Positions 5,614-9,740 of a stretch of DNA of 9,740 nucleotides are shown here, piece after piece (position 1 is the stretch's first letter; every line of letters starts with the position of its first letter). The notes beneath the pieces were generated by a model. The model worked only from the letters and a program-made list of their open reading frames with translations, had not been told where the DNA came from and did not search any database. The position numbers and the translations under genes are program-made. The stretch comes from Thermoplasmatales archaeon SW_10_69_26 (GTDB taxonomy: Archaea > Thermoplasmatota > SW-10-69-26), in NCBI GenBank assembly GCA_003009755.1, contig PXUB01000002.1, positions 1,078-10,817 of the forward strand, given 5' to 3'.

Positions 5614-6516
5614 TCAGTTGTCGGTCTGCAGATCCCCGTCCCGGAGGTCGCCCAGCGTGGTCACGCGTTCGGCGAAGGCGTTGTGCTTGTGGATCGACTC
5701 CTGGGCCTCGGACTTGACCGTGATCACGGTGTCGTCGGGCAGGTGGTCGTAGGCCTTCTTGGCACGGGCGAGGACCTCGCGGACGACGTCCTCGACGAAG
5801 CGAGGGGATTCGTGGGCTTGCAGCACGAGGCGGGCCTCGTCGCCGCGTTTCAGCAGCTCGAAGGTGGGAGCCGACATCGACGCCTCGACGAGGGTCACCA
5901 TGTCCTCGGCGTCGACGTCGTTGCCCTCGCGAACGTCGATCATGAACAGCGTCTCGTTGCGTTGGTTGTGCGTGACGCTGGGCGCGTTCTCGATCGTGGC
6001 GTCCTGCTCGTCCTCGAGGATGTGCTGGGTGGTCTCCATCGCGCACGGGCAGGCGGTCATGCCGGTCACGACGACGCCGATCGACCGACGCAGGTCGCCC
6101 TCGCGGTCGGCGGTGGCCTTGGCCACGAGCTCGTAGGGCTCCATCGTCTCGGCGCCGGAGGGGGTGCGCTGCTCGACGAAGAAGGTGGATTCGGCCTCGA
6201 CCTCGGCCACGGAGGCGTAGTCGTGGCGTTCCAGCAGCTCGCGAGCCGTGTCCTCGACGACCCACTCCAGGCCCTTGCGCGGTTCGCGGACGGTCTCGTC
6301 CAGGACCTCGCCGATCGCCTCCAGGTTGCGGGACATGTGGATGCCGCGCTGGCCGGCGGGCAGGTCCACGAAGAGGTCGAAACAGGCGTGCAGGGCGTGG
6401 GTTTGCGAAGCCCCCGGTCGGTCGATCTGGACGGGTTTCTCGACGCCCGTGACCCCGACCCGGGTGAGCTTGTAGTCGTGGTCGCTTCGCAAGGCCTGGA
6501 CGTCCGGGAGGCTCAT
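5614..6516 (-). CDS. mptA: GTP cyclohydrolase, FolE2/MptA family
   Basis: This 300-residue cytoplasmic enzyme of the GTP cyclohydrolase IB/IV family (COG1469) opens GTP on the way to tetrahydromethanopterin or folate in archaea. MptA proteins make the cyclic phosphate of 7,8-dihydroneopterin; FolE2 makes the triphosphate. Visible family features are QTHALHACFDLFVDL (38-52), RGIHMSR (57-63), GMTACPC (152-158, with the conserved Cys156 and Cys158), VTHNQR (181-186) and the C-terminal QESIHKHNAFAER (272-284). Length is normal for the family. The frame stays open upstream to 6675. The ATG at 6516 fits because the TATA-like element at 6541-6550 would start transcription at about 6519, leaving almost no leader. 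MptA versus FolE2 is chosen from the archaeal context, so the symbol is less certain than the family. It is divergent from the glycerate kinase. Confidence 0.9.
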   Translation of the reverse strand: MSLPDVQALRSDHDYKLTRVGVTGVEKPVQIDRPGASQTHALHACFDLFVDLPAGQRGIHMSRNLEAIGEVLDETVREPRKGLEWVVEDTARELLERHDYASVAEVEAESTFFVEQRTPSGAETMEPYELVAKATADREGDLRRSIGVVVTGMTACPCAMETTQHILEDEQDATIENAPSVTHNQRNETLFMIDVREGNDVDAEDMVTLVEASMSAPTFELLKRGDEARLVLQAHESPRFVEDVVREVLARAKKAYDHLPDDTVITVKSEAQESIHKHNAFAERVTTLGDLRDGDLQTDN

Positions 6517-6540
6517 CGGGGTTGGGGAGGGGACCTTCGA

Positions 6541-6550
6541 CTTTAAACTT
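6541..6550 (-). promoter_or_regulatory. TATA-like element for the GTP cyclohydrolase gene
   Basis: The minus strand reads AAGTTTAAAG. Counting 26 bases from its centre reaches about 6519, two or three bases before the ATG at 6516. A nearly leaderless transcript is predicted. Confidence 0.55.
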
Positions 6551-6647
6551 CGGCGTGCGTGCCGTCGCGCTGTAAGGATAAGAAACGGAGGGGGGGGGAC
6601 CACCAAGTACGCGAAGGGACGCCAGGGCACAAAGGCGAGCAGCTGCC

Positions 6648-6675
6648 GTGACAACGCCGCCCGGCGGCGAGTCAC
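6648..6675. repeat. Compound inverted repeat (possible operator or hairpin)
   Basis: Outer arms GTGAC (6648-6652) and GTCAC (6671-6675) enclose inner arms CGCCGCC (6655-6661) and GGCGGCG (6663-6669) around a single central C. That makes twelve complementary pairs with only small asymmetric gaps. It is centred at 6662, roughly 40 bases upstream of the TATA-like element of the glycerate kinase gene, where an archaeal regulator could bind. Confidence 0.6.
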
Positions 6676-6691
6676 AGGCCCTTCGTGGCCT
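6676..6691. repeat. Second inverted repeat directly adjacent
   Basis: AGGCC (6676-6680) and GGCCT (6687-6691) are perfect arms around six bases. The repeat begins exactly where the compound repeat ends and stops about seven bases before the TATA-like element at 6698. Confidence 0.4.
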
Positions 6692-6697
6692 CAACAC

Positions 6698-6705
6698 CCA
6701 TAAGC
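6698..6705 (+). promoter_or_regulatory. TATA-like element for the glycerate kinase gene
   Basis: CCATAAGC is the only A/T-rich core near the gene. A start about 26 bases downstream lands at about 6727, almost exactly on the ATG at 6729. This favours that start over the upstream TTG at 6717 and predicts a leaderless message. Confidence 0.45.
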
Positions 6706-6728
6706 CCTGATGCGCGTTGCTGACCGGC

Positions 6729-8075
6729 ATGGACCCCGTCTCGCAGTACTCCTCGCTGACGGCGCTGACCGACGATCTGGCCGAGGACCACCCCGATCCC
6801 TACGCCGCGATGCGGCGGGACGCGCTGGACGTCCTCGATTCGGCCTTGGCAGCCGTCCAACCCGAGCCGCTGCTGCGCGACGTCGTGGACGAGGACGGGA
6901 CGATCCGCGTCGACGGCGAGACCTACCGGTTCGGGGACGGCGAGGGGTTGCACGTGCTCGTCGCGGGCAAGGGCTCGCCCGGGTTCGCGCGAGCGGCGTC
7001 GTCGATCTACCCGCAGGCCAGAGGCCTGGTCGTCGCCAGCCAGGAGGGCGAGGCCGGCGACTGGACGTGGAAGGCCGGCGACCACCCCATCCCCGGCGAG
7101 GGAACGCTCGAGGCGGGCCAGGCAGCGCTGTCGTTCGCCCGCGAGGTCCCCGAGGACGAGACGATGCTCGTGCTGTTGACCGGCGGCGCCAGCGCCCTGA
7201 TGGACGTGCCCGAGGTTCCGATCGCGGACCTGGCCGGCGCCACGCGGACGATGCTGGCCGAGGGGTTGTCGATCGCGGAGACGAACGTGATCCGCCGCCA
7301 CCTCTCGCGCCTGAAGGGCGGCCGCCTGGCCGAGGCGTGCCCGGGCGCGGTCGTCACGTTGGCGATCTCCGACGTGCCGGAGAACCCGGAGGATCTGGCC
7401 AGCGGGCCCACCGTGCCCGATCCGAGCACGTACGGCCAGGCGCTGACGGCGGTTCGCCGCGTCGGCGAGGACAACTTCCCGCCCTCGGTCGTCGACCACC
7501 TCGAGCAGGGGACCCAGGACGAGATCGACGAGACGCCGGGCAGCCCGCGCCTGGACACGGCCTTCCACCTGTTGGCCTCCAACCGCGATGCGATCGCGGC
7601 CGCCGAGGACATGGCCGACGAGCTGGGGTACAGCGCCCAGGTGCTGCCGACGCAGCTCGAGGGCGAGGCCCGCATGGTCGGCGAGACGCTGGGCCGGCGG
7701 TTGGTCAGCGAGGGCAAGCCGATGCTGGCCGGCGGCGAGACGACGGTCACGCTGCGGCCCGAACACGAGGGCGGCCCCGGCAAAGGGGGACGCAACCAGG
7801 AGCTGGTGCTGGCAGCGGCCCAGCACCTGCACGAGGAGCCGGCGCTGGTGTGCTCGATCGGGTCCGACGGGATCGATGGTCCCACGGACGCGGCCGGCGC
7901 CGTCGCCGACGGTCGCACGCTGAAACGCGCCAAGGAGGCCGGCCTCGACGCCGAAGCCCACCTCGCCGGGAACGACTCCTACCCGTTCTTCGACGAGCTG
8001 GGCGACATCGTGCGCACCGGTCCGACGGGCACGAACGTGATGGACCTGTTCGTCGGCTTGTACGCCCAGGACTGA
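6729..8075 (+). CDS. Glycerate 2-kinase, GckA/MOFRL family
   Basis: This 448-residue cytoplasmic kinase phosphorylates D-glycerate with ATP. In archaea this family typically yields 2-phosphoglycerate, feeding lower glycolysis from the branched or non-phosphorylated Entner-Doudoroff route or from serine/glycerate breakdown. Visible family motifs are VLVAGKGSPGFARA (76-89, the nucleotide-fold loop), LLTGGASALMDVP (149-161), NVIRRHLSRLKGGRLA (186-201), ISDVPENPEDLASGPTVPD (213-231), GGETTVT (335-341), GKGGRNQELVLAAA (351-364) and GSDGIDGPTDAAGAVADG (378-395, the MOFRL domain). Length matches the family. The glycine loops read slightly off consensus (AGKGS for GAGKA, TGGAS for SGGGS). The ATG at 6729 is preferred from promoter spacing. 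No other genes of the sugar pathway are in the window. Confidence 0.92.
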   Translation: MDPVSQYSSLTALTDDLAEDHPDPYAAMRRDALDVLDSALAAVQPEPLLRDVVDEDGTIRVDGETYRFGDGEGLHVLVAGKGSPGFARAASSIYPQARGLVVASQEGEAGDWTWKAGDHPIPGEGTLEAGQAALSFAREVPEDETMLVLLTGGASALMDVPEVPIADLAGATRTMLAEGLSIAETNVIRRHLSRLKGGRLAEACPGAVVTLAISDVPENPEDLASGPTVPDPSTYGQALTAVRRVGEDNFPPSVVDHLEQGTQDEIDETPGSPRLDTAFHLLASNRDAIAAAEDMADELGYSAQVLPTQLEGEARMVGETLGRRLVSEGKPMLAGGETTVTLRPEHEGGPGKGGRNQELVLAAAQHLHEEPALVCSIGSDGIDGPTDAAGAVADGRTLKRAKEAGLDAEAHLAGNDSYPFFDELGDIVRTGPTGTNVMDLFVGLYAQD

Positions 8076-8127
8076 CCGCCAGCGCCGCCGCTCCCCCCAG
8101 CCGAGCGTGCCTCAGGGAGCGAAACGG

Positions 8128-8136
8128 TGAAATACC
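8128..8136 (+). promoter_or_regulatory. TATA-like element for the inositol phosphate synthase gene
   Basis: TGAAATACC gives a predicted start near 8158 and a leader of about 32 bases. The GTG at 8127, an alternative start in the same frame, lies inside this element and is therefore unlikely to be used. Confidence 0.45.
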
Positions 8137-8140
8137 GCCA

Positions 8141-8154
8141 CGCCGGTGCCGGCG
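8141..8154. repeat. Inverted repeat between TATA element and predicted start
   Basis: CGCCGG (8141-8146) and CCGGCG (8149-8154) flank two bases. The repeat occupies the region just before the predicted transcription start, a usual place for an archaeal repressor. In DNA this GC-rich, six-base arms can also arise by chance. Confidence 0.35.
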
Positions 8155-8189
8155 CGCAGGCCGGGGGAGCCGGCCGGAGGACTTCTACC

Positions 8190-9365
8190 ATGGCCGAGAT
8201 CCGACTCGCGGTCGCCGGTGTCGGCAACTGCGCCTCGTCCCTGCTGCAGGGTATCGAGTACTACCGCCGACGCCCTGACGCCGACCCGATCGGTCTGATG
8301 CATCGGGAGATCGGCAACTACGACGTCTCGGACGTAGAGGTCGTCACGGCCTTCGACGTGGACGAGCGCAAGGTCGGCAAGGACGTCGCCGACGCGATCG
8401 AGGCCAGCCCCAACTGCACGCAGACGATCCTCGACGACGGGCTGGGGACGACGGGCGCCACGGTGCATCGGGGCCCCTTGCTCGACGGCGTGCCCGACCA
8501 CATGACCGACTACGACGAGGCTCACCGGTTCGCCGTCGGCGACGACGAGCCGGTGGACGTCGTCGAGGAGCTGCAGCGCAGCGGGGCCGACGTCCTCATC
8601 AACTACGTGCCCGTCGGCGCCGAGGAGGCGGCCCGGCACTACGCCGAGGCCGCGCTCGAGGCCGGTGTGGCCTACGTGAACTGCATGCCGTGCTTCATCG
8701 CCAGCGACGACGAGTGGGCTCGCCGGTTCACGAAGGCCCGCGTCCCGATCGTCGGCGACGACGTCAAAAGCCAGGTCGGGGCCACGATCGTCCACCGCAC
8801 CCTGACGCGGCTGTTCGAGGATCGCGGCGTGCACCTGGACAACACCTACCAGCTCAACTTCGGTGGCAACACCGACTTCCTGAACATGCTGGACACCTCG
8901 CGGTTGTCCACGAAGAAGACCTCGAAGACCGAGTCGGTCCGCAGCCAGATGGACGACCCGCTCGACGACGGCGACATCCACATCGGGCCCAGCGACTACG
9001 TCGCCTGGCAGGACGACAATAAGGTCGCGTTCATCCGGCTCGAGGGGCGCGGCTGGGCCGACGTCCCCCTGGACGTCGAGCTGCGCTTGAGCGTCGAGGA
9101 TTCGCCGAACAGCGCCGGCGTCGCGATCGACGCGATCCGGTGCGCCAAGCTCGCGCTGGATCGCGGCATCGGGGGCCCCCTGGAGGAGATCAGCGCGTAC
9201 ACGATGAAGCACCCGCCGGTCCAGTACGAGGACAACCTCGCCCGCGACCTCGTGGAGCGCTTCATCCAGGGCATGCCGGCCTACCACGCTCGCCGGAAGA
9301 TGCGGGCCTGGTTCCGCGAGCGCGCGCCCGAGCCGCTGAAGGAGACCAAGCTGCTCAAACGGTAG
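8190..9365 (+). CDS. ino1: myo-inositol-1-phosphate synthase
   Basis: This 391-residue NAD-dependent enzyme converts glucose 6-phosphate to 1L-myo-inositol 1-phosphate, the first step to inositol head groups of archaeal lipids and to inositol-based compatible solutes. Visible features are the Rossmann start LAVAGVGNCASSLLQGIEYY (6-25), NYVPVGAEEAARHYAEAAL (138-156), NCMPCFIAS (164-172), IVGDDVKSQVGATIVHR (187-203), LNFGGNTDFLNML (222-234) and KKTSKTESVRSQ (242-253) with its active-site lysines. The sequence resembles the compact archaeal/actinobacterial branch, about 390 residues, rather than the longer eukaryotic enzyme. The ATG is preceded by GGAGG at 8176-8180, nine bases upstream, which decides the start. 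It follows the glycerate kinase by 114 bases and appears to have its own promoter. Confidence 0.95.
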   Translation: MAEIRLAVAGVGNCASSLLQGIEYYRRRPDADPIGLMHREIGNYDVSDVEVVTAFDVDERKVGKDVADAIEASPNCTQTILDDGLGTTGATVHRGPLLDGVPDHMTDYDEAHRFAVGDDEPVDVVEELQRSGADVLINYVPVGAEEAARHYAEAALEAGVAYVNCMPCFIASDDEWARRFTKARVPIVGDDVKSQVGATIVHRTLTRLFEDRGVHLDNTYQLNFGGNTDFLNMLDTSRLSTKKTSKTESVRSQMDDPLDDGDIHIGPSDYVAWQDDNKVAFIRLEGRGWADVPLDVELRLSVEDSPNSAGVAIDAIRCAKLALDRGIGGPLEEISAYTMKHPPVQYEDNLARDLVERFIQGMPAYHARRKMRAWFRERAPEPLKETKLLKR

Positions 9366-9740
9366 CCGGCCCGGCCCGCCAAGGACGCCAATGGCTCCTT
9401 AGGACGCGAGGGACGAGGTCGGGAAGAGGGCGGGACACGGCGGGAACAGCGCCTGACCGACGAGCCCCGTCGGACCGAAGCGCGGTCCCCACCGCGTGGC
9501 GGCCTGCCGCCATCAAAGCGGTGCCTGGCAAGAAGCTCGAAGCAGCCAGCCCCTGCGGTCTCGCGATGCAGCGCGACGACGTCGGCTGACCAGCGCTGCG
9601 GGAGCGACCCACCGCGCCGCGTCGCGGAACGCGAGGGAGGTCGGCGAGGAGATCGCAGACCGAGGGAGATCGAGCCCCACTGCGGCGAGCCTGAGCGGTC
9701 GCTGACGAGGAGCGCGAAACAGGCATGGCAGCGCCATGCC
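9366..9740. other. 375-base gene-free end region with clustered hairpins
   Basis: No open frame here has a plausible start, ribosome site or protein-like composition; the frames that exist are Arg/Ser/Ala-rich shadows. The stretch holds several short inverted repeats: CCGACG/CGTCGG (9457-9473), GGACCG/CGGTCC (9472-9488), TGGCGGC/GCCGCCA (9497-9512), TCGCG/CGCGA (9561-9576), GGTC-GCGA/TCGC-GACC (9639-9661) and GGCATGGC/GCCATGCC (9722-9740). It could be a structured RNA, the 3' end of the ino1 transcript plus an upstream region of the next gene, or degraded DNA. I found no tRNA, SRP RNA or RNase P signature. Confidence 0.5.
9722..9740. repeat. Perfect 8-pair hairpin at the window edge
   Basis: GGCATGGC, a three-base AGC loop, then GCCATGCC, running exactly to the last base. 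It may continue into a longer structure outside the window. No T tract is visible, so a terminator role cannot be judged. Confidence 0.5.

Noticed and set aside
5249-6730. Minus-strand frame spanning the membrane protein and GTP cyclohydrolase
   Set aside because: It runs through the cyclohydrolase in a different frame and gives an Arg/Pro/Gly-rich product without motifs.
6672-7961. Minus-strand frame opposite the glycerate kinase
   Set aside because: The plus strand carries all the MOFRL-family motifs; the antisense product has none.
8127-8189. GTG at 8127 as the start of the inositol phosphate synthase
   Set aside because: It lies inside the likely TATA element, while the ATG at 8190 has GGAGG at good spacing and matches the family's usual N-terminus.
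8112-9287. Minus-strand frame opposite the inositol phosphate synthase
   Set aside because: Shadow of a highly conserved enzyme; no start signal or domain.
9355-9726. 123-codon minus-strand frame in the end region
   Set aside because: Arg/Ser/Pro-rich, overlaps the ino1 stop, no ribosome site or TATA-like element suited to it, and no repeatable domain signal.
9366-9740. tRNA, SRP RNA, RNase P RNA, CRISPR or insertion-sequence end in the gene-free region
   Set aside because: No T-loop or acceptor pairing, no conserved SRP or RNase P core, no regularly spaced repeat, and no transposase fragment could be recognised.

Overview
The window is a very GC-rich stretch that reads as archaeal, most likely from a euryarchaeote in the broad sense. 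I cannot place it more precisely; high-GC Thermoplasmatota and halophile-like lineages both remain possible. The archaeal reading rests on four things. Several genes start roughly 25-35 bases after an A/T-rich TATA-like element, some with almost no leader. Several Shine-Dalgarno sites match GGAGGTGATC. There is an MptA/FolE2-type GTP cyclohydrolase. Secreted proteins end in a hydrophobic helix plus Arg cluster that resembles archaeosortase (PGF-CTERM-like) tails. The proteins are rich in Asp/Glu, and real genes have strongly GC-rich third codon positions, which produces many long but false antisense frames.

Left two thirds (1-5570): an extracytoplasmic copper/redox island. On the minus strand there is a two-gene lipoprotein operon with paralogous YtkA/FixH-like domains (984 to the left edge, the second gene cut by the window) and an atypical cupredoxin (1569-1057). 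Divergent from that cupredoxin, across 67 bases holding a single TATA-like element, is a two-domain multicopper oxidase (1637-3304). It overlaps by 4 bases a rusticyanin-loop cupredoxin (3301-3918). Two further, mutually paralogous cupredoxins follow (3982-4572 and 4655-5212), each probably with its own promoter, and then a tiny four-helix membrane protein (about 5277-5570). All the copper proteins carry signal peptides and most have C-terminal membrane anchors. The simplest reading is a surface electron-transfer or copper-handling set in which the cupredoxins donate to, or accept from, the oxidase.

Right third (5614-9365): housekeeping metabolism. A GTP cyclohydrolase of the FolE2/MptA family (minus) is divergent from a glycerate 2-kinase of the GckA/MOFRL family (plus). 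Their 212-base spacer holds a strong compound inverted repeat. An inositol-1-phosphate synthase follows, which would supply inositol lipids or inositol-based solutes. No link between these genes and the copper island is visible beyond adjacency.

The last 375 bases (9366-9740) hold no convincing gene but contain a run of perfect short hairpins. No tRNA, rRNA, insertion sequence or CRISPR array was seen anywhere in the window.
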